Positions 55,855 through 64,000 of a stretch of DNA of 64,000 bases are shown here, one piece after another. The notes under the pieces are model-generated. The model saw only the letters and a list, made by a program, of their open reading frames with translations. It did no database searches and was not told the origin of the DNA. The stretch is from Ginsengibacter sp963792025. Its GTDB lineage: Bacteria > Bacteroidota > Bacteroidia > Chitinophagales > Chitinophagaceae. The stretch is from contig CAWBUS010000004.1 of NCBI GenBank assembly GCA_963792025.1, positions 62,001 through 126,000 on the forward strand, written 5' to 3'. The translations under genes and the position numbers were made by a program. How positions within the stretch are numbered: the stretch's first letter is position 1; each line of letters begins with the position of its first letter.

Positions 55855-57147
55855 ATGAGCAACACAAAAAACATATTGACGAATGCATTTTCTTCCCCGG
55901 CACAGGAAGTCACCAGCAATTTATTAAACCGAACGAAAGGTGATAAAGTCATTTGGGCGATCGTTATTATACTAACGATGGTGAGTATTCTTGTCGTATA
56001 CAGCAGCATTGGCTCGTTGGCATATAAGATGAACAAAAGCACCGAAAGTTATCTCTTCAAACAGATCGGCTTCATTGCGTTGGGTGTAATGATTATTTAT
56101 TTTGCACACCGGGTTAACTATACAATTTATTCAAGGGTTGCTACCATTTTGTTTTTGATTTCTATCCCACTTTTAATTTACACGCTAAAATTCGGAAGCA
56201 GCATCAATGAAGCTAACCGCTGGATCAAATTGCCGGTAATTAATATGACTTTCCAAACGTCTGACCTGGCCAAACTTGCATTGTTTATGTATATGAGTCG
56301 CCAGTTAAGCCGGAGGCAGGATGTTATTAAAGATTTTAAGAAAGGATTTCTGCCCCTAATGGTGCCAGTTATAATCATTTGCATGTTGATTGCACCGGCA
56401 AATTTATCAACAGCTTTATTAATTGGTGGCATAGCCATGATGCTTATGTTTATTGGCAGAGTAAGGTTACGGCATATAATGTTGGTTGTTGGCTCCGCTT
56501 TGATTCCGCTTCTGTTGCTCATTGGGCTTGCTTCTCATTATTATGATAAAGAAAATCATACTTCAAAAGATCTTCCATCTATATTAACTTTTGGAAGAAT
56601 GTCAACATGGGTAAAGCGTGTGCAGGATTTTATGTACAGCGATAAGTCAGATGCATCTTACCAGGTGCAACAAGCGAAAATAGCAATTGCAAAAGGCGGG
56701 TTGTTAGGAAAAGGTCCTGGTAAAAGTGAGCAAAGAAATTTTTTACCGCACCCTTATAGTGATTTTATTTATGCAATTATTATAGAAGAATATGGGTTGT
56801 TAGGAGGCACAGTTATTGTTTTGATTTACCTGCTTTTTTTATTTCGAAGTATAAAAATTTTTCAAAGATGCCCCTATGCATTTGGAGCATTTCTTGCGGT
56901 GGCGTTAAGCTTTACACTCGTGATACAGGCGATGGTAAATATGGCGGTAAACGTTAACCTGTTTCCTACAACGGGAGTAACGTTACCTCTTGTGAGCATG
57001 GGCGGTAGCAGTCTTTGGTTTACCTGCTTTGCAATTGGAATTATTTTAAGTGTTGCACGCAACGTTGAGCAAATGGAGGGAAAGGAGGTCGAGAGACAAT
57101 TAGCGGCTACCGAATCTCAGGAGAAAAACGATGTGAATGAAGTATGA
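55855..57147 (+). CDS. ftsW: Septal peptidoglycan glycosyltransferase FtsW (SEDS family)
   Basis: Polymerises septal glycan strands with FtsI. The 430-residue protein has about ten transmembrane helices (IWAIVIILTMVSILVVYSSI; FKQIGFIALGVMIIYFA; YTIYSRVATILFLISIPLLIY and so on). The SEDS signature segments are present: RWIKLPVINMTFQTSDLAKLAL, QVQQAKIAIAKGGLLGKGPGKSEQRNFLPHPYSDFIYAIIIEEYGLLGG, and TTGVTLPLVSMGGSSLW. It overlaps murG by 4 bp (ATGA). Confidence 0.95.
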   Translation: MSNTKNILTNAFSSPAQEVTSNLLNRTKGDKVIWAIVIILTMVSILVVYSSIGSLAYKMNKSTESYLFKQIGFIALGVMIIYFAHRVNYTIYSRVATILFLISIPLLIYTLKFGSSINEANRWIKLPVINMTFQTSDLAKLALFMYMSRQLSRRQDVIKDFKKGFLPLMVPVIIICMLIAPANLSTALLIGGIAMMLMFIGRVRLRHIMLVVGSALIPLLLLIGLASHYYDKENHTSKDLPSILTFGRMSTWVKRVQDFMYSDKSDASYQVQQAKIAIAKGGLLGKGPGKSEQRNFLPHPYSDFIYAIIIEEYGLLGGTVIVLIYLLFLFRSIKIFQRCPYAFGAFLAVALSFTLVIQAMVNMAVNVNLFPTTGVTLPLVSMGGSSLWFTCFAIGIILSVARNVEQMEGKEVERQLAATESQEKNDVNEV

Positions 57148-58292
57148 CGAGCAACGAAAACATAAATGAAAATTTGAAAGATGTCGCTTCCGCGGGAGAT
57201 AAAAACAAAAGAATAATAATAGCGGGTGGGGGAACAGGTGGACATATTTTTCCGGCAGTAGCAATTGCTAATGCAATAAAAAAACTAGAGCCTCAAACAC
57301 AAATATTGTTTGTTGGAGCTAAAGGGAAAATGGAGATGGAGAAAATACCACAGGCCGGATATAAAATTGAAGGGTTAGATATAGCAGGGTTTAACCGAAG
57401 TTCTTTGATAAAAAATATTGGGTTGCCATTAAAGTTGGTAACGAGTTTCCTGAAAGTGCGAAGAATTTTTAAACGCTTTAAGCCTGATGCAGCGGTGGGT
57501 GTTGGAGGGTATTCAACATATCCGGTATTGAGATATGCGCAGAGTAAAGGAGTTCCTTCATTCATACACGAAAGCAATTCTTTTGCGGGAAAGAGTAACA
57601 TGTTACTGGGGAAAAGAGCCACAAGAGTTTTTGCTGCCAGCCAGGGAATGGAGAAGTTTTTTCCTAAAGAGAGGTTAATACTAACTGGCAACCCTGTCCG
57701 AAAAAATATTGTGAGCTCATCCGTTACAAGAAGTGAAGGCATACAATTTTTCGGGTTGAATGAAAATAAAAAGACCGTGTTGGCCATCGGAGGTAGCCTG
57801 GGCGCAAAAAGTATAAACGAAGCCCTGGCTGCACATATTGATGAATTTGAAGAAAATAATTTGCAATTGATATGGCAAACAGGCAAAACAACTGCGGCGC
57901 AATATAGGTTGGTAGGAGAAGGAAGAGAAAATGTTTGGGTAAATGATTTTATAACCGAAATGCAATACGCATATGCGGCGGCGGATATAATCATTAGCCG
58001 ATCGGGGAGCACAGTGTATGAGTTATGTGTGGTTGGTAAACCTGCGGTATTGGTACCATTTCCATTTGCAGCAGAAGATCATCAAACAGCTAATGCAATG
58101 AATCTTGTAAATAAAAATGCGGCATTAATTGTAAGAGATAGTGAAGCAAAAGAAAAGCTTGTGGCAACCGTGATTGATTTATCAAAGGATGAAGCTTTAC
58201 AACAAAGGCTCAAAGCGAATATCAGTCCGATGGCAATAACAAATGCCGATGAAGTAATAGCAAAGGAAATTTTAAAGACTATAAAAAATTAA
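57144..58292 (+). CDS. murG: UDP-GlcNAc:undecaprenyl-PP-MurNAc-pentapeptide transferase MurG
   Basis: Converts lipid I to lipid II at the cytoplasmic face. GT28-family protein of 382 residues. It has the N-terminal glycine loop IIIAGGGTGGHIFPAVAIA, AVGVGGYSTYPVLR, LTGNPVRKNI, AIGGSLGAKSINEALA, and the acceptor/UDP-GlcNAc site ADIIISRSGSTVYELCVVGKPAVLVPFPFAAEDHQT. Its start overlaps the ftsW stop by 4 bp, so translation is probably coupled. Confidence 0.96.
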   Translation: MTSNENINENLKDVASAGDKNKRIIIAGGGTGGHIFPAVAIANAIKKLEPQTQILFVGAKGKMEMEKIPQAGYKIEGLDIAGFNRSSLIKNIGLPLKLVTSFLKVRRIFKRFKPDAAVGVGGYSTYPVLRYAQSKGVPSFIHESNSFAGKSNMLLGKRATRVFAASQGMEKFFPKERLILTGNPVRKNIVSSSVTRSEGIQFFGLNENKKTVLAIGGSLGAKSINEALAAHIDEFEENNLQLIWQTGKTTAAQYRLVGEGRENVWVNDFITEMQYAYAAADIIISRSGSTVYELCVVGKPAVLVPFPFAAEDHQTANAMNLVNKNAALIVRDSEAKEKLVATVIDLSKDEALQQRLKANISPMAITNADEVIAKEILKTIKN

Positions 58293-58328
58293 AATAATTT
58301 TTAAACATATCATTGAATTACACTTTGT

Positions 58329-58359
58329 CCCTCTCCACTGGAGAGAGGTTGAGGTAAGG
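58329..58359 (+). repeat. Degenerate intergenic repeat in the murC leader
   Basis: CCCTCTCC, a short spacer and GGAGAGAGG form an imperfect inverted repeat, followed by TTGAGGTAAGG and, 2 bp later, the murC ATG. The layout matches widely dispersed CCTCTCC...GGAGAGG-TTGGGGTGAGG repeats known from many genomes. Confidence 0.45.
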
Positions 58360-58361
58360 CC

Positions 58362-59774
58362 ATGAAAGATTATACAACCATATCGCGTATTTATTTTATT
58401 GGTATTGGCGGCATCGGAATGAGCGCCCTGGCTAAATATTATTTGAGCAAAAATGCTTCCGTAAGTGGTTACGATAAAACCGTAACCACTTTAACGAAGC
58501 AAATGGAAAACGAAGGAATTAATATTCACTATGAGGACAGTGTTGATCTCCTTGATAAAAATGCTCAGTTAATAGTTTATACACCGGCTATTCCTAAAGA
58601 CCACAAAGAGTTGAATTATTACTTGCATAACAATTATGAAGTAATAAAACGCAGCGCTTTGCTTGGTGCAATAACCAAATCGTCATTTAGTATTTGTATA
58701 GCCGGTACACATGGCAAAACCACTATAAGTACAATGGTTGCTCACATATTAAGGCACTCGGGTTTTGGATGTAATGCTTTCCTCGGTGGTATTTCAGTGA
58801 ACTATAATACAAACTTCTGGAGCAGTGATAATAATGTATCTGTTGCGGAAGCTGATGAATATGACAGAAGTTTCCTGCAATTGTCTCCGGATATTGCTTT
58901 GATTTCTGCGATGGATGCTGACCATTTGGATATATATGGCACAAAAGAAAATATGGAACAGTCATTCGTACAATTTTCTGAAAGACTAAAAGCCGGCGGT
59001 CTGTTATTAACTAACTATGTTTTAACTGTTGAGAAATTTTCTGCGGCTAATCATATACGTTATAGCCTCAACGACAATGACGCCGACGTTTTTTCGACGA
59101 ATATCAGATTTGCGGATGGTGGTTATCAGTTTGATGTGGTTACAAACACTTGGCAGTTAAATAATATTCAACTCAATATGGGTGGCTTGCACAATATTGA
59201 AAATGCTGTAGCTGCCATCACGATAGCGCATCATCTTAATATTGATTCTGAAAAAATAAAAAGTGCTGTTAATGATTTTAAAGGAGTAAAAAGAAGATTT
59301 GAATATATCATTGCTCCTTCATCAAAAGCCGGGGAACATAGTAGCAATGTAGTTTTCATCGATGATTATGCCCATCATCCGCAGGAACTGAATGCGTTAA
59401 TCTCAGGCGCAAAAAGTTTATTTCCGGGAAAAAAATGCACGGTCATATTTCAGCCGCATTTATTTTCGAGAACAAAAGACCTGGCAGATGGGTTTGCAGA
59501 AAGTCTTGACGAGGCCGATGAAATATTGCTGTTGCCAATTTATCCCGCAAGAGAATTACCAATGGAAGGCGTAACCAGTAATATAATTAAGGATAAAATG
59601 AAACACAAAAATGTGAGAGTGACGTCAAAAGATGAATTAATTCAATATATAAAAAATAATTATTTAAAATCAATAAAGAATGAGTCAGCAGGCAGCGTAT
59701 TAATTACTGCCGGCGCCGGTGATATTGATCAGCTTGTGAATCCTATAAAAGAAATTTTATTGAATAATAGTTAA
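58362..59774 (+). CDS. murC: UDP-N-acetylmuramate--L-alanine ligase
   Basis: Adds L-alanine to UDP-MurNAc, the first step of the stem peptide. The 470-residue protein begins with ISRIYFIGIGGIGMSALAKYYL. The ATP loop is IAGTHGKTTISTMVAHIL (about 112-129), the next motif is AEADEYDRSFLQLSP, then AMDADHLDIYG, GGLHNIENAVAAI and VFIDDYAHHPQEL. The C-terminal domain has TVIFQPHLFSRTKDL and VLITAGAGDIDQL. It is 8 bp upstream of ftsQ. Confidence 0.96.
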   Translation: MKDYTTISRIYFIGIGGIGMSALAKYYLSKNASVSGYDKTVTTLTKQMENEGINIHYEDSVDLLDKNAQLIVYTPAIPKDHKELNYYLHNNYEVIKRSALLGAITKSSFSICIAGTHGKTTISTMVAHILRHSGFGCNAFLGGISVNYNTNFWSSDNNVSVAEADEYDRSFLQLSPDIALISAMDADHLDIYGTKENMEQSFVQFSERLKAGGLLLTNYVLTVEKFSAANHIRYSLNDNDADVFSTNIRFADGGYQFDVVTNTWQLNNIQLNMGGLHNIENAVAAITIAHHLNIDSEKIKSAVNDFKGVKRRFEYIIAPSSKAGEHSSNVVFIDDYAHHPQELNALISGAKSLFPGKKCTVIFQPHLFSRTKDLADGFAESLDEADEILLLPIYPARELPMEGVTSNIIKDKMKHKNVRVTSKDELIQYIKNNYLKSIKNESAGSVLITAGAGDIDQLVNPIKEILLNNS

Positions 59775-59781
59775 TAAAAAA

Positions 59782-60988
59782 ATGTCAACGGTTAGTAAAT
59801 ACACAATTAGAAAACTCTTTGCCGCGGCGATTTGGATAATCATCGGCTCAGGAACAATTGTGTTACTGATTGCTGCAATAGAAAAAAGAAATAATGAAAG
59901 GTGTGCCAGGATTGACATTCGGATAACCGGTGTTCAGAATAATTTTTTTATAGATAAGAAAGAAGTGATGTCGATTTTAGAAAAGAACAAACGAGGGTAA
60001 ACTCGAAAAGATGCCGTTGCATTCAATAGATCTTGCATCTATGGAAACTGCATTGAAACAAAGCCAGTGGATAAAAAATGCCGAATTGTTTTTTGATAAC
60101 AATAATGTTTTGCAAGTGAGAATAACAGAAAGAGAGCCCATTGCAAGAATTTTTACAACATCAGGATCATCATTTTATATTGATAGTTCGTTAACCCGGT
60201 TGCCACTAAGTGATAAATTTTCGCCCCGGCTTCCTGTGTTTACAGATTTTCCTACGGAGGTAAAAGTATTATCGAAACAAGATAGCGATCTCATTAAAGA
60301 TATCAGAACACTTAGTCAATTCATAAATGCAAATTCTTTCTGGATGGCCCAAATAGACCAGGTTGATATTTCGTCTAACCGCAGTTTTGATTTAATTCCC
60401 AAGTTGGGTGACCAGGTAATACATTTTGGTGATGCTGAAAATTGCGAAGAGAAATTTAATAAACTGCTTTGTTTTTATAAACAGGTATTAACAAAATTGG
60501 GGTGGACACATTATAGCGCAATTGACGTTCAGTTTAAAGGCCAGGTTGTGGGGGTTAGACGAGGCGCCAACGAAATTAAAATGGATTCGTTACGCTCAAT
60601 TCAAATTATGAAAGCCTTGATCGCCGATGCTCAACAGCATACAAATGATTCTACAAATATCCAACTCGATCAACCCGTTGATGACAATAGTGATATTAAT
60701 TCTTCGCGGGAAATTGATAATGCACCTGATGAAGATGTGAAAATAAATACAAGTAATAATAATAAAGATCGAGGTCCTGTAGCCCCTGTCCATGTTCCTG
60801 GCAAACCAATAACCAACAATCAACACTTAACAAAAACAAATGCCCTGACCACTAATTCATCATCTGTTGAAAAACCAAATCCCAACCCTGTGAAATCTAA
60901 AATTGTTAAACAACCACCCGATAAAAAGGAAGCTGGAAAAAATAAAAAAATTCCGAAAGCAGTAATGCCGGCAAAAACGGATTATTAA
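59782..60988 (+). CDS. ftsQ: Cell division protein FtsQ (one frameshift in this sequence)
   Basis: Bitopic divisome protein that links early and late proteins. The first part has one transmembrane helix (AAAIWIIIGSGTIVLLIAAIE) and a POTRA-like start (RIDIRITGVQNNFFIDKKEVMSIL). The frame then shifts near 59987-59995, one extra base, and continues KLEKMPLHSIDLASMETALKQSQWIKNAELFFDNNN and SFYIDSSLTRLPLSDKF. After the conserved part (about residue 275) a roughly 120-residue tail rich in Asn, Asp, Lys and Pro follows (for example VDDNSDINSS and KPNPNPVKSKIVKQPPDKKE), longer than in most FtsQ proteins. The repaired length is 401 residues. Confidence 0.85.
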
Positions 60989-61108
60989 ATTTTAATTAAA
61001 TGAGTTTATAAAATAACAGAACATAAATAACATAACACAACACAGCTTGCAAATATTCATTCTATTGTTACAGGAAAGATTAGTACAAGCACATAAAAAA
61101 ACAAAAAT

Positions 61109-62479
61109 ATGAACAGCGAACAACCCATCATCGTAGGCCTCGACATTGGCACCACAAAAATTGCAGCCATTGCTGGTAGAAAAAATGAATTCGGCAAACT
61201 TGAGATTCTTGGCTTTGGCCGTGCAAACAGCAATGGCGTGCAACACGGAATGGTGTTGAACATTGATCAAACCATAAAAGCTATTCAGACTGCGTTGGAA
61301 AATTGCTATGCAAGCAATCCCAATCTGCCCATAACCGAAGTATATGTTGGTATTGCGGGCCACCATATTAAAAGCCTTCAAACGCGGGGAGATATTGTTC
61401 GTCAAAATACAGATGAAGAAATAAAACAATCAGAAATTGATCAACTTATAAACGACCAGTATAAAACTTATATACCCGCCGGCGACCAGATTATCGACGT
61501 GATTCCGCAGGAGTTTACGGTAGATAATTTTCAAAATATTCCCGACCCTATCGGATATAGTGGTGTAAAAGTGGGCGCTAATTTTCATATTATAACCGGT
61601 GATAAAAATGCCATCCGTAATATTAATCGAAGCGTTGAAAAAGCGGGATTAATTACAAAAGATTTGGTATTGCAACCGTTAGCTTCTGCTGCTGCAGTAA
61701 TGTGCGATCACGACCTGGAAGCAGGCGTTGCTATTGTTGATATCGGCGGTGGTACTACAGACCTTGCTGTTTTTTATGAGGGCATCTTAAAGCATACTGC
61801 AGTTATTCCTTTCGGTGGAGAAAATATTACTAACGATATAAAGACAGGTCTTGGTGTTTTAAAAACACAGGCTGAACAAATGAAAGTACAATTTGGAAGC
61901 GCATTATCCGATGAAGCTAAATCAAATGCATACATTACAATTCCGGGTCTTCGCGGCATGGCTCCGAAAGAAATCAGTGTAAAGAATCTTGCGGGAATAA
62001 TACAAGCTCGTATGAGCGAGATTATGGATTTTGTTTCTTATCATTTGAAACAGGTAGGTCTCGATAACAGGTTGCTCAATGGCGGTGTAATCCTCACGGG
62101 AGGCGGCTCACAGTTGAAGCATTTAATTCAACTAACGGAGTACGTTACCGGTTTAAATGCACGCATTGGTTATCCAAATGAACATCTTGCTTCAGGGCAT
62201 ATCGAAGAACTGGCCAAGCCGATGTATTCAACCTGCCTCGGTCTAATCTTAAAAGGATATAATGATTACGAAAATAAACGCAAGCAATTTGAATTGCAAT
62301 ATGCAAAAGTGAAGATACCGGCCAATTTACAACAGGCAAGTGTAGACGAAGTTGAAGCCGATATTTCCAATCATAAAAACATTGTCGTTAAACCGCGTAA
62401 AACATTAAAAGGCTTTATGGATTCTTTTAAAAACGGATTAATTGAAATGTTTAAAGAAGAAGGAGATTCGGAACTATAA
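61109..62479 (+). CDS. ftsA: Cell division protein FtsA
   Basis: Actin-like protein that anchors FtsZ filaments to the membrane. The 456-residue protein has the phosphate-1 loop IVGLDIGTTKIAAIAGRK, the 1C domain, phosphate-2 GVAIVDIGGGTTDLAVFYEG (about 205-223), and adenosine-binding NGGVILTGGGSQLKHL. The C-terminal amphipathic helix LKGFMDSFKNGLIEMFKEE is the membrane-targeting sequence. It precedes ftsZ by 43 bp. Confidence 0.95.
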   Translation: MNSEQPIIVGLDIGTTKIAAIAGRKNEFGKLEILGFGRANSNGVQHGMVLNIDQTIKAIQTALENCYASNPNLPITEVYVGIAGHHIKSLQTRGDIVRQNTDEEIKQSEIDQLINDQYKTYIPAGDQIIDVIPQEFTVDNFQNIPDPIGYSGVKVGANFHIITGDKNAIRNINRSVEKAGLITKDLVLQPLASAAAVMCDHDLEAGVAIVDIGGGTTDLAVFYEGILKHTAVIPFGGENITNDIKTGLGVLKTQAEQMKVQFGSALSDEAKSNAYITIPGLRGMAPKEISVKNLAGIIQARMSEIMDFVSYHLKQVGLDNRLLNGGVILTGGGSQLKHLIQLTEYVTGLNARIGYPNEHLASGHIEELAKPMYSTCLGLILKGYNDYENKRKQFELQYAKVKIPANLQQASVDEVEADISNHKNIVVKPRKTLKGFMDSFKNGLIEMFKEEGDSEL

Positions 62480-62522
62480 GTTAACCTGTTAATTACATTA
62501 TAACTCATTAAATTCAAACACA

Positions 62523-64000
62523 TGATACATTTTGATTTGCCCAAAGAACAATCATCTATCCTAAAGGTGATTGGCGTTGGCGGGGGCGGAAGCAATGCCG
62601 TTAACCATATGTTTAGCCAGAATATTGAAGGCGTAAACTTCATAATCTGTAATACCGATGCCCAGGCTATTGCAACGAGTATGGTTCCCAATAAAGTTCA
62701 GTTAGGGCCACATTTAACGCAAGGTCTGGGTGCAGGCGCCAATCCTGTAATAGGCCGTGAAGCTACCGAGGAAAGCCTCGAAGAAATAAAACGGATACTC
62801 GAAGTAAATACTAAGATGGCTTTCATCACTGCAGGCATGGGTGGCGGCACCGGTACGGGTGGTGCGCCTATTATTGCCAAAATCTGTAAGGACCTCGGCA
62901 TACTAACGGTAGGTATTGTTACAACTCCGTTTGCTTATGAAGGCAAAAAAAGAATTGCCCAGGCCGAAGACGGGATTACCAAATTAAAAGAACACGTGGA
63001 TACATTGCTTGTTATAAGTAATGATAAAATGCGTCACCAATTTGGAAACCTTACGATGAAGGCTGCTTTTGCAAAAGCAGACAATGTATTAGCTACCGCC
63101 GCAAAATGTATTACGGATGTAATTAATAGCACAGGCCAGATCAACGTTGACTTTGCAGATGTATGTACTGTTATGAGAAAGGGCGGCGTTGCTATACTTG
63201 GCAGTGCTGCGGCAGACGGCGAAAACCGGGCACAGCAGGCAATTGAGCAGGCACTTAATTCTCCATTATTGAATGACAATGATATCCGCGGAGCAAAATG
63301 GATCTTAATAAATATTAATTCTGCCGAAGGTGATAATGAGTTTACAATGGATGAGGTTGAAACCATTCAGAATTATTTACTGAGCCAGGCAGGAGAAAAT
63401 ACTGATGTAATACTGGGCCTTGGTTATGACAATTCACTTGAAACTAAAATTGGTATAACATTAATAGCCACAGGATTTGAACATAAAGACCCTTTTGATA
63501 AAAAAGAACCACCAAAGGCTGAAGAAAAACCAGAAGAAAAAATTGTAATGGTATTGAAGCCTGAAGATGATAAAAAGAAATACCGCCATCCTGTTTTCGT
63601 TTTTGATGAAAAGAAAGAACATATTCCTGTTGATGAAACACCCGAAGAAGAAACCATCATTGAACAAAAAGGCTTCAGAACAATTAAGGATGAAGACGTT
63701 TATGCTTCCGTAACAGAGCAGAAAATTGAGAAGGAGATGGAGCCTACTATCGTAGAATCACCAATATCTTCCCGCGTAAATTTACCAGTTGATAATGATG
63801 AAATTACTGTTGATAAATCAAATGAAAGTGTTGTTCATTTCACATTATCTTCGGAATCCAATTCAACGGTAATTGAAGCACATCAGCAACCTCCAAAGAA
63901 AGCTGAACCAAAAACTATTAACAATCATTCTGACAAAAATAAAAAAGAAGCTGGCACCGTCCCAACGTCAGGCGGTTATTTAGCGAAGCCTGCAAAGATC
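62523..64000 (+). CDS. ftsZ: Cell division protein FtsZ (3' end beyond window)
   Basis: Tubulin-like GTPase that forms the division ring. The frame is open from ATG 62523 to the window edge (492 codons, no stop). It shows LKVIGVGGGGSNAVNHM, FIICNTDAQA, the GTP signature AGMGGGTGTGGAPI (tubulin motif), ITGLVTTP-like IVTTPFAYEG and VLATAAKCITDVI. The globular core ends near residue 320. A long, acidic, Pro/Glu/Lys-rich linker follows (for example KKEPPKAEEKPEEK), with the conserved C-terminal peptide presumably beyond the window. Confidence 0.95.

Noticed and set aside
1..64000. CRISPR arrays, prophage, insertion sequences, rRNA or tRNA genes
   Set aside because: I looked for repeated spacers, transposase or integrase motifs, 16S/23S signatures and T-arm motifs and found none by eye. 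A tRNA scan by covariance model was not possible.

Overview
The window reads as a chromosomal segment of a low-GC member of the Bacteroidota, most likely Chitinophagales/Chitinophagaceae-like. The support is: Bacteroidota-type -7 promoter boxes (TAnnTTTG) upstream of many genes; families typical of the phylum (DUF4271, MbnP, EI24-type membrane protein, PcrB-type GGGP synthase, dimeric GlyRS, short AtpC, B12-dependent NrdJ); and a division/cell-wall (dcw) cluster in the order mraZ-rsmH-ftsL-ftsI-murE-mraY-murD-ftsW-murG-murC-ftsQ-ftsA-ftsZ. I see no rRNA or tRNA gene, CRISPR array, prophage or insertion sequence. Genus-level assignment is inference.

Layout. 0-8 kb: a partial Cys-rich protein, gyrB with a perfect DnaA box upstream, an orphan exported protein, a small basic protein and a frameshifted mfd. 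8-19 kb: a ferredoxin reductase-like flavoprotein, small proteins, glyS, a MazG-like protein, dtd, nrdJ, an OmpA-like protein, a YcxB-like protein, a GNAT protein and acpP-fabF. 19-30 kb: rnc-gpsA, hemW, an Omp85-like protein, DUF4271, hemD, gapA, an alkyladenine glycosylase, an EI24-type membrane protein and an RsmI-like methyltransferase. 30-42 kb: ruvB, a LytS/LytTR two-component pair, a c-type haem lipoprotein, pcrB, arfB, an MbnP/MbnH-like pair, a flippase, a metallophosphoesterase and a YncE/phosphoesterase fusion. 42-47 kb: atpD-atpC, a PlsC-type acyltransferase, YqgE and a sensor kinase. 47.5-64 kb: the dcw cluster, leaving the window inside ftsZ.

How the genes work together. The dcw run makes the lipid II precursor (MurE, MraY, MurD, MurG, MurC) and the divisome core (FtsL, FtsI, FtsW, FtsQ, FtsA, FtsZ). 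MraZ, the first gene, is preceded by three GTG-type repeats at exactly 10-bp spacing that look like its own operator. arfB, mbnP and mbnH are packed with overlap or 2-bp spacing and look like one transcript. MbnP/MbnH homologues form a copper-protein/di-haem-enzyme pair in which tryptophan is oxidised; here the pair has no methanobactin genes around it.

Caution. At least nine conserved genes (mfd, dtd, nrdJ, the haem lipoprotein, pcrB, the YncE fusion, atpD, mraY, ftsQ) are interrupted by single-base frameshifts, mostly +1. Several are normally essential, so indel errors in the assembly are the simplest explanation. These genes are annotated over their full inferred span. I found no clearly unprecedented multi-gene system. 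The best candidates for a closer look are the MbnP/MbnH locus, the MraZ operator and the repeat-derived leaders of ftsW and murC.
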